A stretch of 35,393 bases of DNA from Vampirovibrionales bacterium (GTDB lineage: Bacteria; Cyanobacteriota; Vampirovibrionia; Vampirovibrionales; JAJTHC01): assembly GCA_947458095.1 (NCBI GenBank), contig CANGYO010000009.1, forward strand, positions 1 to 35,393. The letters run 5' to 3'. Numbering within the stretch: position 1 is the stretch's first letter; the number at the start of each line of letters is the position of its first letter. Below the pieces are notes generated by a model, which was not told the DNA's origin, did not search any database, and saw only the letters and a program-made list of their open reading frames with translations. Below, piece by piece: positions 1-9,231 of the stretch. The position numbers and the translations under genes were made by a program.

Positions 1-1
1 A

Positions 2-397
2 GGGAAGACTTTGGGTCATTTCTTCAAGGAATCGGTGTTGGGGGCAGGCATCTTGGAGCAGGTAGTCGGCGAAGTGCATAAGAACGTCCTCAAAACAATG
101 TTATGCTCTTATTTTACCAAAAACAACCGACTTTCTCTGTACCTTCATATTATAACGCAGCTTAAAAAAAATAAATTTAAACGAGTTGCTATTGCAATAC
201 ATGATCTCAAAAAGGAGAATGAAGACGAACAGAAAAAGATTATGGAAGACCATAAAAAGAAACCCTTGTTCCAGAATACAGGCATCCAAAACATATATCT
301 TTTCGATTCAAAAGATGAAGGTGTTTGGAACAATCCTGAAGTTAGTAAGATAGCCACACAGTTGCCTAACGCACAAGATTTTAAGTGTATTTTCTAA
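2..397 (+). CDS. hypothetical protein, probably truncated by the left window edge
   Basis: Frame is open to position 2 (GKTLGHFFKESVLGAG...) and stops at 397. The ORF-track start at 11 is a TTG and may not be the true start. No family recognised. Confidence 0.45.
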   Translation, partial: GKTLGHFFKESVLGAGILEQVVGEVHKNVLKTMLCSYFTKNNRLSLYLHIITQLKKNKFKRVAIAIHDLKKENEDEQKKIMEDHKKKPLFQNTGIQNIYLFDSKDEGVWNNPEVSKIATQLPNAQDFKCIF

Positions 398-419
398 GCA
401 CGCTTGAAAATGGTGCCGT

Positions 420-443
420 CCCCTCTCCTAATTTTAGGAGAGG
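420..443. repeat. CCCTCTCCTAATTTTAGGAGAGGG hairpin, part of an extended repeat cluster upstream of copy A
   Basis: Perfect inverted repeat. Followed by GAACGTCT-GAA-AGACGTTC and GGTTAAACC...GGTTTAACC inverted repeats. Confidence 0.75.
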
Positions 444-518
444 GAAGAGAACGTCTGAAAGACGTTCGAGGGTGAGGTTAAACCCTAGACTCCGTTTGTG
501 GTTTAACCGCCCCCTTTC

Positions 519-624
519 TTACTCCCTCCCCTTTAAGGGGAGGGTTGGGGTGGGGAGTAGATGTTACGCTGGGTTTTCAAAATCCCCCCCTCTCCCTAGC
601 CCTCTCCTCAAGGAGAGGGAACAG
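519..624 (+). repeat. GC-rich double-hairpin repeat, copy A
   Basis: CCCTCCCCTTTAAGGGGAGGG hairpin, spacer, then CCCTCTCCTCAAGGAGAGGG hairpin. Near-identical to 3813-3918; inverted copy at 2109-2213. Confidence 0.9.
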
Positions 625-979
625 AGCCAAACCCCTTTACAAAGCGTGCAAGATTTGCCACAACGTAAAAAGAGGGAGTCCCCCAAGCTTGCGAGGCTTG
701 AGAACTCCTTTTTACTGCTATCCTCCTAGACTTTCCACACGAGAAGGAGGATAATCATTAGCTATTTCATTCATTTAGCTCACCTCCTTTCTATTACAGA
801 ATAGGGGGTGTTGTTTATTCGTAAACCTTTTCTTTTTGTAAAATAAAGAAATGAGGGGGTTAAAAAATTTTCAAACTGCGTTATAATGATTTTAAAAGAG
901 TATGACTTTATTTTCCTTGCTCCTTTAGGACAAGAATGCTATTCTTGAGCTACCTTAATAATGAAGTGAAATTTTCGCC

Positions 980-2080
980 ATGACCACAACAGTAAAACGC
1001 CCTAAACGTAAAAAGCCCCAATGGCTTGAAACCCTGAGCGTCTTATGGATGCGTACCCCCATTGGAGGCCTACTTCACATGGGTGTGGTCAAGCTCAGCC
1101 CGATTCATCGGCAATTGCAAGCCCTTGAAGTGCAGAATGTCATGGCGTATTATAACGAATGGAACCGCCCCCGTCGCTGGCCCATTTTCAGGTTTTACGC
1201 ATGGCTGTGGAGCTACTTTATTTCAGGCTTTCGCTTGTGGGGTTTAACGGCGTCTGCTCGGCAGGACTATTATGCCCTTAACCGCCAAAGCCCTTATACG
1301 TCTAAGGTTATTCCCTTGATTTCAGATTTGTTGCATGAAACCGACAAACTCATTCGACCCACCGTTTCAACCGAAGCCTATGCGTTTGTTGCGGATGATG
1401 AACTCGCCACAGACGAAGACCGCCTACCTATTTTAGTTGTACCAGGTTTAAACACACCGCCTTATTTCTTTAGAGAGATGGTGGAACATTTTAAAACACA
1501 AGGCTACCCGATTTATGTGGCAGAAATGCCTAAGAATGGACTCGCTTCTGTGAGCGAAGCCGCCGTTGCCGTCAACGAGCAGATCAACGCCCTGTGTCAC
1601 CACTATCAGGTGGATCGCATTCATGTGGTCGGGCATTGCTTAGGCGGCTTGGTCGCCAAATACTTGATTGACAACATTTGGTCAATGACGAAAGAATCGC
1701 CGATTAAAACGTTGGTCACGCTTGGCACAGGCTTTTTAGGGGCAACAGGCGTACAGCGTTTGAAAGAATACTGGGTGCCTCGTAATTTAGACAAGCCCAT
1801 TCCTGAAGTTTTTGATCAGTTGACCAAAGCTCAGCAAGCCTTGGTACAACAAGGGGCAGATGTCGTTTATCATTCGATTATGGCGGTTTGGGATTTTATG
1901 GTACCGTTTCAAAATGCCATGTTGCAAACCGTGCCTGCTTCAGGGGTTCTTATGACAACCCCTCGTCCGAAAGTCTACAATCACTTGTTGGAAGATTGGA
2001 AGTTGGACCACTTAACTTTGGCGTTGAATCAAAAAGCCTTGCAAAAGATTCAAGAATGCCTTGAACCACCACGATCATGA
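980..2080 (+). CDS. alpha/beta hydrolase fold protein (lipase/esterase-like)
   Basis: 366 aa; LVVPGLNTPPYFF oxyanion-type segment and HVVGHCLGGLVAKY nucleophile-elbow-like motif, with Cys in place of the usual Ser. Confidence 0.8.
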   Translation: MTTTVKRPKRKKPQWLETLSVLWMRTPIGGLLHMGVVKLSPIHRQLQALEVQNVMAYYNEWNRPRRWPIFRFYAWLWSYFISGFRLWGLTASARQDYYALNRQSPYTSKVIPLISDLLHETDKLIRPTVSTEAYAFVADDELATDEDRLPILVVPGLNTPPYFFREMVEHFKTQGYPIYVAEMPKNGLASVSEAAVAVNEQINALCHHYQVDRIHVVGHCLGGLVAKYLIDNIWSMTKESPIKTLVTLGTGFLGATGVQRLKEYWVPRNLDKPIPEVFDQLTKAQQALVQQGADVVYHSIMAVWDFMVPFQNAMLQTVPASGVLMTTPRPKVYNHLLEDWKLDHLTLALNQKALQKIQECLEPPRS

Positions 2081-2086
2081 ATGATG

Positions 2087-2247
2087 TATAGAAGGCTTTG
2101 CAAAAGTCCTGTTCCCTCTCCTTGAGGAGAGGGCTAGGGAGAGGGGGGTGTCCCAAAGCCAGTGTTTACATCTACTCCCCACCCCAACCCTCCCCTTAAA
2201 GGGGAGGGAGTAAGAGGCTTTTTAGACTTTTGCAGAGGCTCCTATAG
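2087..2247. repeat. Inverted-repeat-bounded element containing double-hairpin repeat copy B (core 2109-2213, minus orientation)
   Basis: Left arm TATAGAAGGCTTTGCAAAAGTC is the imperfect reverse complement of right arm GACTTTTGCAGAGGCTCCTATAG; the core matches the reverse complement of copies A and C. Confidence 0.8.
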
Positions 2248-2279
2248 AAGCTTCTTTCGCAGAGCCTTCTATAATCCTA

Positions 2280-2300
2280 AATCGTTTAAATGGTATAAAG
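2280..2300. repeat. Solo arm-like sequence similar to the S4 right end, overlapping the rdgB stop
   Basis: AATCGTTTAAATGGTATAAAG versus S4/S5 junction AATCGTTTAATTGGTATAGTG (35231-35251). Confidence 0.5.
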
Positions 2301-2939
2301 CTGTCGCAACGCCCGCCCCCGATGACTGATGGCTGTTTTTTCAGCCAAGCTCAATTCCGCCATTGTTTGTGGATGCACTTTGCCATCTTCATCCACATAA
2401 TGCACCATCGGATCATACCCAAAGCCGTTAGACCCCACCAGTTCACCGTCTTGGCGAATCAACAAGGGACACACGCCTTCGACTGAAAAAACGTCCCCTG
2501 TTTCCACATGAATCAGCGACATGGCACACACAAAACGAGCCGTGCGTTGAGGGTTTTCCCCCAACAAGTCATAAATCCCACGACAGCGTTCCGCATGGGT
2601 AACATCGCCCGCCAACCAGCGATTCGACCGCACACCAGGGAAGTCCGCCAAGCCTTGATGCCCTGCTAAAGCGTCGACGATGAAGCCTGAATCGTCTCCT
2701 AGCGTGAACGTGGCGTTTTGTTGTTGGGCTTCGTCTAACACAAATCGAGCCTTAATTTCCGCATTGCCCAAAAACGTGGACGCATTCTCGTCTAAGCCGT
2801 CCAAGTGCATGGCTGGCAAAACGGTGACATCCAAGCCCGAGCCTTGAAAAAAGGCGTGAATTTCTTCCACCTTGTGCAAGTTGCCACTCGCCAGTAAAAT
2901 CGTGACGCCATTGTCTAGCCTATTTTTTGGAGCATCCAT
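2286..2939 (-). CDS. rdgB: RdgB/HAM1 family dITP/XTP pyrophosphatase
   Basis: ILLASGNLHKVEEI N-terminus and GDDSGFIVDALAGHQGLADFPGVRSNRW motif; 217 aa. Confidence 0.92.
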   Translation of the reverse strand: MDAPKNRLDNGVTILLASGNLHKVEEIHAFFQGSGLDVTVLPAMHLDGLDENASTFLGNAEIKARFVLDEAQQQNATFTLGDDSGFIVDALAGHQGLADFPGVRSNRWLAGDVTHAERCRGIYDLLGENPQRTARFVCAMSLIHVETGDVFSVEGVCPLLIRQDGELVGSNGFGYDPMVHYVDEDGKVHPQTMAELSLAEKTAISHRGRALRQLYTI

Positions 2940-3799
2940 AGGAACCTCTTTTCTTCACTACATCTCATAAAACGGGTTGCGATTTCCAAAGCCTCTACAT
3001 GTCGCACCATGCCTTGCCCTTGAGGCAAGCTGGCTTCTAGGGCATCTAAGTATTGTCGTTGAGCGTGGACTTCGTCTTCACTTAAATTGCTGATGAGCAA
3101 AAACCCATTCGGCTTGAGCAAGTCCCACACGCTTTTAAAAAACGCTTGCGGTTCAAAGTCCTGCTTCGGCAAGCCCCACGCCGTATGCTCTTTCGTCAAG
3201 ACAAACGGCAAAAAGCAGGACACGACATCCGCCGTGGCAGGATGCATTTGGGCATAGTTGTTCACATCGGCTTCGACAAAATCGAGCGTCCCCAAGACGT
3301 TTAAGGCAGGGGTTTCGGCAAAGGCTTTCACCAACCCACGGGCATAATCGCCTCGGGTGTAGCCGTCTAAATAATAGCGAAAGGTGTCGAGTTCAAGCCC
3401 TGTGACCTGCACATTTTCGCCCAATTGAGCCGCCACCGCAACGCAAGCCCCTAGGGTGGCGCCGTTTTTAGAGCCAACATCCACCCAATGACAGGTTTTT
3501 GCGTGTGGTATCGAGTGTGTTTCGAGCAAGTGGGCGATTTGATCCAGCTGATAAAGCGATTCCAGCTTCACCCACCCCCACGAAGGAGGCAGGTCGTTAA
3601 AATGAGGATAGCCTTCTAGTAAGTACCTTTCACGCTCCGCCAAAGAAGGGGTGGACGCTTGCGTATAGCTAGGCACATCGAGGTTCATGAGCCATTGTGT
3701 AGGGGACACGGCTCGTTTAAAGGGGCAGAGGGCTTGACGGATTTTCCAGTGAAGCAGGTCGAACATCGAAGCAATTAGTCCTTTATTTGTCGGAAGCAT
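2915..3799 (-). CDS. Putative SAM-dependent methyltransferase (Rossmann-like)
   Basis: Motif-I-like WVDVGSKNGATLGACVAVA, acidic TGLELD, and DLLKPNGFLLISNLS. Overlaps the rdgB start by about 25 bp, consistent with translational coupling. Confidence 0.6.
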   Translation of the reverse strand: MLPTNKGLIASMFDLLHWKIRQALCPFKRAVSPTQWLMNLDVPSYTQASTPSLAERERYLLEGYPHFNDLPPSWGWVKLESLYQLDQIAHLLETHSIPHAKTCHWVDVGSKNGATLGACVAVAAQLGENVQVTGLELDTFRYYLDGYTRGDYARGLVKAFAETPALNVLGTLDFVEADVNNYAQMHPATADVVSCFLPFVLTKEHTAWGLPKQDFEPQAFFKSVWDLLKPNGFLLISNLSEDEVHAQRQYLDALEASLPQGQGMVRHVEALEIATRFMRCSEEKRFLWMLQKIG

Positions 3800-3812
3800 A
3801 AGCAGAGAGGCT

Positions 3813-3918
3813 TTACTCCCTCCCCTTTAAGGGGAGGGTTGGGGTGGGGAGTAGATGTAACGCTGGGTTTTGAAAATCCCCCCCTCTCCCTAGCCCTCTC
3901 CTCAAGGAGAGGGAACAG
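3813..3918 (+). repeat. GC-rich double-hairpin repeat, copy C
   Basis: Near-identical to copy A (about two mismatches noted by eye). Confidence 0.9.
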
Positions 3919-4009
3919 GCACTATTTGACCAAATGCCGTCAGAAGGCTTACAATAAGACTATATCATAAGTGAGATAAAAGGTTTTTAGATGTCCATAA
4001 TCGGTTCAC

Positions 4010-4798
4010 ATGGTAAATTATAAGGGACTCACCAGCGTGTTGGTGGTGGCTGGTGAAGCAGGCAGCGGAAAATCCACCTTTATTGAAGGGCTTTTTAGCC
4101 TCATGCACAACAGCACAGAACCGACTTTGTGGGTGGATACCACGGTGGATTGTGGCATTTTACGAAAGCTCAAAGGGGAAGCGTCGCTCAAAGCCTTTCA
4201 AGGGGCGTCGCTTTATGAAACGCTGGTGCAGTTGCATGAAAACAAGGTGAATCCTAGTGCGGAAGTGGATTGGCATTTGGCTGAAACGCCTTACACGATT
4301 CAAGGGGTGCATGAAGGCTTGAGCCTTTACCCCAGCCAGCAAGACGATCACCTAACCGAAGCCACCGATGCCCTGCTTGCCGATGTAGGCGTCCAAAAAG
4401 CCTTGCGATACGGCTGGCCTCGACTGCTGGCGAAGAACTATCGGTATGTGGTGATGAACGTGAGTGATGCCAGCTTGGTGGAAGCCCTGTTGCCGAAGCT
4501 GAACGTGAGCCTATTGTATTTAACCACGCCCAATCAAGTCGCCGACACCGACACCTTGTATGCCTTTACCTGCTTGGGGCAGTGGCATTCCTTGAATGTG
4601 TTGATGACCCAAGCTCCGCATCGGGCGAGCTTGGATGAATCGTGGCAAGACTGGTTTGTGAACTATCCGAGCTGGTTGTTTTTGGGGCGTTTGCCTTACT
4701 TTTCAAGCGATGCGGATTGGCACTTGCAGTATCAAGACCAGCTCCGCACGAGCTTGGTTCGCCTCAATTGGGATGGCGTCCATGTGTTGAAGGGGTGA
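4010..4798 (+). CDS. P-loop NTPase-like protein
   Basis: N-terminal VVAGEAGSGKST Walker A motif; 262 aa; no specific family recognised. Confidence 0.65.
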   Translation: MVNYKGLTSVLVVAGEAGSGKSTFIEGLFSLMHNSTEPTLWVDTTVDCGILRKLKGEASLKAFQGASLYETLVQLHENKVNPSAEVDWHLAETPYTIQGVHEGLSLYPSQQDDHLTEATDALLADVGVQKALRYGWPRLLAKNYRYVVMNVSDASLVEALLPKLNVSLLYLTTPNQVADTDTLYAFTCLGQWHSLNVLMTQAPHRASLDESWQDWFVNYPSWLFLGRLPYFSSDADWHLQYQDQLRTSLVRLNWDGVHVLKG

Positions 4799-4836
4799 AC
4801 GCCGTCTTTGTATGATATTCTTTAACGGACGAATTT

Positions 4837-5486
4837 TTACATACTATCGAGGAGTTCTCTTCTTTTTCGTCTTGCTTCTAGTATTTGTGCAAGTTCTTCA
4901 GGGGTTTCAATTGTTGATCGACGAGTACCAAATAATTCGAAATAATCGCTTGGGTCTACTTTGCGACCGATTTGTGCTTTTTTACCTTTGGTGGTGCTAA
5001 AGGAGTCGGGTGGGTAGGGAAGTATCATTGCCGTTGCTCGTTTGTTAGTATTTACAGAAAAATCACCAAGATTGTTCAGTGTACCAAGCTCGCTTATTTG
5101 TTGTGTTGCCTTAGTAAAATCTTTCGGTCCAATGCTTCTATCTGGATTGGCATAAGTGTATTCTACTTTCACAGGATTATATCCCGCCTTTACTAGGCCT
5201 TCTTGAAGTTCCTCAGCAAATTTAGGATCATGAACAGAAGACAAAGAACTTGTGAGTGTCTTTGGATCAAGTTTTTTTTGAACAAGAAAATAGAGTTGTT
5301 CAATGCCTTGCCCACTTTGTGTTAGTTGGTAATTCTTTTCAACAAAATTAACACCTGTTTGCTCTAATTTTTTTGTAAACCTTCTGGTACAAAATGAGAG
5401 ACTAGAATGACTCCACCTTGGCGTTGTTGTTGGGGTGCACTATTTGCTTTACTAAAATTACTGTAGGTGGGTAATGTCATCGACAT
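4837..5486 (-). pseudogene. Hypothetical gene interrupted at an A7 run (possible -1 frameshift/slippage gene)
   Basis: ATG at 5486 preceded by TAAGGAAA (RBS-like) reads MSMTLPTYSNFSKANSAPQQQRQGGVILVSHFVPEGLQKN*. A one-base shift at A7 (5368-5374) continues KLEQTGVNFVEKNYQLTQSGQGIEQLYFLVQKKLD... in frame with the 135-aa ORF ending at 4837. Confidence 0.7.
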
Positions 5487-5638
5487 AGAGAGTGTTTCCT
5501 TACATTTACAGGGTATTACGAGAGATTACAAAGAAGAACCTACTTTTATTTTAGTGTAAGATACTATTTTGTCAAACGATTCGTGCATCAGCCAAGCCCA
5601 ATAAGACGGGAATCGTTACACGTCTTTGTGATAGACTA

Positions 5639-6553
5639 GTGACACACAGCACGAGGCATTTTAAAATGACGTCTTCACTCCCCCCACGACAAGCACTGAC
5701 GCCTGAAGAAAAACAGGCATTTCAAGACGCCGTGCATCAGCGTGACTTGGCGGTGGCGTCTCCCTTTTTAGCAGAAGTCCCCAGCGTCTTCGATGCGTGG
5801 CAAGACATCGCCAAAGCCCAGCCCGATGCCTTTCACCACTGGCAAGAAGAGTTCGTCGCCTATCTGCCGACGCATCTAAGCTTGGGAGACATTGAAGATC
5901 GTTTAGCCCTTCACAAGCAAACCCTCCACCTTGACTACCCCCCTCATTGGACGCTGGCTCAAGCCTTCGCCTACGCCCCCCCCCTGCCTTCGGATGCGTG
6001 GCAAATGCCCTTGCGTAAACGAGTGTTGGGCTTGCATTGGCTGGATGTGCAAGGAAATATCATCAGCTCAGGCGGACGTGTCCTCAAAAATGTAACAGGC
6101 TACGACTTGCACCGCCTGCACTTGGGCTTTCATGGGACGCTCGGTCTACCGATCGGCGTCTGTTTAAGGACGTCTGCCGTGTCGATTTCCCCAAAACGCT
6201 TTTTTCAGTGGAAGGCTTCCCAAAGTGAGTTTACGTCACTAGAACAGGGGCTAAAAATGTTGCCTCCTACAGGCTTAGAAGGCTTGAGCTATGCGGAAGA
6301 AACCGCTCACCTCACGTGGCAAGGATCCGACGAACTACTGCATACCTGCTTTTCAGGCATTCCTTTAAACGCGCAGGCTCAAGCGTTTACAGCACCGTTG
6401 GCTCCCTTGTGGCAAGGGGAAGATTCGGTGTTATGGCAAGCTCAAATCCCTGAAGCCTTGTGGCAACAGTGGCGTGACTTGCGTTGTGCGTGGGGGATTA
6501 CGCCTGAACAACTGCGTTCACCGTACTTTGATGAGGGGGTCTATCATGTCTAA
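5639..6553 (+). CDS. glcE: Glycolate oxidase FAD-subunit-like protein (GlcE-like, divergent or shortened N-terminus)
   Basis: GGRVLKNVTGYDLHRLHLGFHGTLGLPIGVCLRTS matches the GlcE signature; directly upstream of and overlapping glcF. Confidence 0.75.
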   Translation: MTHSTRHFKMTSSLPPRQALTPEEKQAFQDAVHQRDLAVASPFLAEVPSVFDAWQDIAKAQPDAFHHWQEEFVAYLPTHLSLGDIEDRLALHKQTLHLDYPPHWTLAQAFAYAPPLPSDAWQMPLRKRVLGLHWLDVQGNIISSGGRVLKNVTGYDLHRLHLGFHGTLGLPIGVCLRTSAVSISPKRFFQWKASQSEFTSLEQGLKMLPPTGLEGLSYAEETAHLTWQGSDELLHTCFSGIPLNAQAQAFTAPLAPLWQGEDSVLWQAQIPEALWQQWRDLRCAWGITPEQLRSPYFDEGVYHV

Positions 6554-7850
6554 CACCTTAGAAAACACGCTTGAACAAGATCTCGAAAAAGCCTTTGAAA
6601 CCTGCATTCATTGCGGCATTTGCTTGAGTAGTTGCCCGACCTACGTCCACACAGGCGACGAATCCCAAAGCCCTCGTGGACGCATCCACTTAAGTCAAGC
6701 CGTCCACGACGGGCGTTTGCCCTTTGCTGACTTGGTGCCAGCCCTTGAAACCTGCTTGGGTTGCATGGCGTGCGAATCGGCGTGTCCGTCTCAAGTTAAG
6801 TATCACCATGTGCTAGAAGCAGGGCGTTTGACGGCTCATGCTCAAGGGCTTGGACGTTTTAGCGTCTTGGCTCAATCCATGCAAGCCGTCTTAAAGCAGG
6901 ATGCTCTTTTGTCAATTGTCACAACTGCTATGAAGCTCGGCGATGCACTGGGTTTTCGTCGTCTTTTGCAAGCCTCGTGGATGCCTGCTTTAATTCGAGA
7001 AAAAACCCGTTTTTGGATGCCTCTTCCCCAAGAACGGCTCGATGTACGCCTCACGCAGGTGGATAATCATGCGGAGCTTGCCTTGCATTTGGGTTGCGTG
7101 ATGAAGCATTTGATGCCTGATGTGCATAATGCCTGTTTAGACGTGCTAACTGCGATGGGCTTTAGCGTCACCGCAAGCCCCTTGGGCTGTTGTGGAGCCT
7201 TGGCATCGCATCATGGGTTGGCAAAAGAAACGCAAGCTTGCCTGAAAGAAAACGCCCAGGCGTGGCAAGCCTCTAGCAAAACAATCACCCTTTCTAACGC
7301 AGGCGGATGCGGTGCTATGTTGAAGGATTATGCCCATTTAGGCGAAAATCTTTCTTTGCAGGCTTCCCCCTCCGTTTTGGCAGAAATCGCTCATGCCACG
7401 GAAGACATTCACGCCTTTATTTGGGCTAACAACCCTCGTTTGCCAGCTTTGGCATTGCCTACGCAAATGGTGGTCACCTATCAGGGGTCGTGCCACTTAA
7501 CGCACGCTCAAGGTGTGACGGAAGCTCCTCTCGCCTTGCTTCAACAGGTTGAAAATCTGACGCTTGTCCCCATGCAAAATGCAAGTGGTTGTTGTGGAAG
7601 TGCGGGCATCTATAATTTAGAGCATCCCCAGCTTGCGGAAGCCATTGCTCAAGAAAAAGTAGACGCCATTTTAGCCACAGGAGCGGATGTCGTGGTGGTG
7701 GGCAATCCAGGATGCCTGATTCAGCTCAAAGCATCGCTAGCCGTTTATGCCCCAACAGCGAAGATAGAGGTTTTGCATCCGATACAGTTGTTAGCAGAAG
7801 CCGTTAAAGCGTGTCCAGCCCAATATCAATCGGCGGAGCAGCCATCGTGA
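6546..7850 (+). CDS. glcF: Glycolate oxidase iron-sulfur subunit GlcF-like
   Basis: Two ferredoxin-like motifs (CIHCGICLSSCP, CLGCMACESACP) and CCG-type motifs (LGCCGALASHHG, GCCGSAGIYN). Start set at MSNTLEN (6546) instead of the ORF-track start at 6474. Confidence 0.87.
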   Translation: MSNTLENTLEQDLEKAFETCIHCGICLSSCPTYVHTGDESQSPRGRIHLSQAVHDGRLPFADLVPALETCLGCMACESACPSQVKYHHVLEAGRLTAHAQGLGRFSVLAQSMQAVLKQDALLSIVTTAMKLGDALGFRRLLQASWMPALIREKTRFWMPLPQERLDVRLTQVDNHAELALHLGCVMKHLMPDVHNACLDVLTAMGFSVTASPLGCCGALASHHGLAKETQACLKENAQAWQASSKTITLSNAGGCGAMLKDYAHLGENLSLQASPSVLAEIAHATEDIHAFIWANNPRLPALALPTQMVVTYQGSCHLTHAQGVTEAPLALLQQVENLTLVPMQNASGCCGSAGIYNLEHPQLAEAIAQEKVDAILATGADVVVVGNPGCLIQLKASLAVYAPTAKIEVLHPIQLLAEAVKACPAQYQSAEQPS

Positions 7851-8649
7851 TTTGGCTCGTGGAAATGATATTCACCCCTGCTTGGGCATAGGCTTTTACA
7901 TTAGCGAGCGTGATGCCCCCCGACACTTCAATAATAGCTTGCCCTGCAATCAATGCGACGGCTTTTTGGATGTCTTCTAGGCTCATATTGTCGAGCAATA
8001 TGACATCCGCTTTGGCTTGTAAAGCAGCAGGGATTTGATCTAGCGTGTCACATTCTATTTCAAGCTTGGCGGTATGGGGCAGTCGTTGACGCACAAGAGC
8101 CGTGACTTCATCTAATGGCACATCTAACGATTGAATAAGATTGTCTTTCAACATCGCTGTATGACTCAAGTTATAACGATGCGAACTCCCTCCCCCATCT
8201 AAGACGGCTTGCTGTTGGAGAAACCGCCAACCCCCCAGCGTCTTTCGAGTATGTACCACTTTTGTCGATGTACCTTCCATCGCTTGAACAAAGGCATGGG
8301 TCAAGGTCGCCACACCACTAAGATGTTGCAAAACGTTTAAGGCAGTGCGTTCTAGGGCAAGTACATCCAAGAGCTTACCCTCCATTTCAGCAATCGGCGT
8401 AAACGCAAGAACACGGCGACCGTCTGCGGAAAGGGGCTTGAACTGAACATCAAAGCCTCCCAAACGGATCAACGTTTCCACCGCCTTTAAACCACTTACG
8501 ACACACGCTTGACGAGGCACGATTTGAAAACGCTTACGAGTGTTACCCAAGCGAGCTTGAAGCGACTCACCCAGCACATCCCCCTGCCCCAAGTCTTCTT
8601 CTAAGGCAAGTTTCAACAATAATTCTACATTCAGCGGATAAAATGCCAT
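7804..8649 (-). CDS. nadC: Nicotinate-nucleotide pyrophosphorylase (quinolinate phosphoribosyltransferase)
   Basis: EEDLGQGDV, ERTALNVLQHLSGVAT, HTRKTLGGWRFLQQQAVLDGGGSSHRYNLS, and EVSGGITLANV. Start set at MAFYPLN. Confidence 0.94.
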   Translation of the reverse strand: MAFYPLNVELLLKLALEEDLGQGDVLGESLQARLGNTRKRFQIVPRQACVVSGLKAVETLIRLGGFDVQFKPLSADGRRVLAFTPIAEMEGKLLDVLALERTALNVLQHLSGVATLTHAFVQAMEGTSTKVVHTRKTLGGWRFLQQQAVLDGGGSSHRYNLSHTAMLKDNLIQSLDVPLDEVTALVRQRLPHTAKLEIECDTLDQIPAALQAKADVILLDNMSLEDIQKAVALIAGQAIIEVSGGITLANVKAYAQAGVNIISTSQITMAAPPIDIGLDTL

Positions 8650-8671
8650 AATACCAGTCCCTGCCGTATTT

Positions 8672-9139
8672 TTACAAGGTACCCGGTACGATCCACTTGT
8701 CAATATCACGAGACCATCCGCTTAGAATCTCTTCGGGCTTAAAGTACAAGGCGATTTCACGCACAGCACTTTCAGGCGAGTCGCATCCGTGAATGATGTT
8801 ACGCTGTGGGGCTTGTCCAAAATCAAAGCGAATGGTACCCGGTTCCGCCTTTTCAGGGTCGGTATTACCAATGACACGGCGACAAACCGAAATGGCATCT
8901 CGCCCTTCCCAGACCATCGCAATCACAGGTCCACTGGTAATAAAGTTGACTAAACTGGGGTAAAAATCTTTGCCAATATGTTCGGCGTAATGCTTTTCAG
9001 CCAACGCTTCATCAACTTTGACCATTTTTAAGGCAACGAGCTTCAAGCCTTTTTGTTCAAAGCGATGAATAATATCAGCCGTCAGCCCTCGTTGGACGGC
9101 ATCGGGCTTAAGGGCGACGAAACTTTGTTGCAGGGTCAT
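8672..9139 (-). CDS. ndk: Nucleoside diphosphate kinase
   Basis: FVALKPDAVQRGL, RVIGNTDPEKAEPGTIR, and NIIHGCDSPESAVREI active-site region. Confidence 0.97.
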   Translation of the reverse strand: MTLQQSFVALKPDAVQRGLTADIIHRFEQKGLKLVALKMVKVDEALAEKHYAEHIGKDFYPSLVNFITSGPVIAMVWEGRDAISVCRRVIGNTDPEKAEPGTIRFDFGQAPQRNIIHGCDSPESAVREIALYFKPEEILSGWSRDIDKWIVPGTL

Positions 9140-9231
9140 AGAAAAATTACCTCACGAACTAAAACGATACATTTAGTTTAACACGATTGTTTCATTCTGA
9201 CACTTAGTTGAGTATCACAATGGGATTTTTT

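Noticed and set aside
385-754. ORFs 385..729 and 545..754
   Set aside because: They consist of the GC-rich hairpin repeats (copy A and neighbours), so coding is unlikely.
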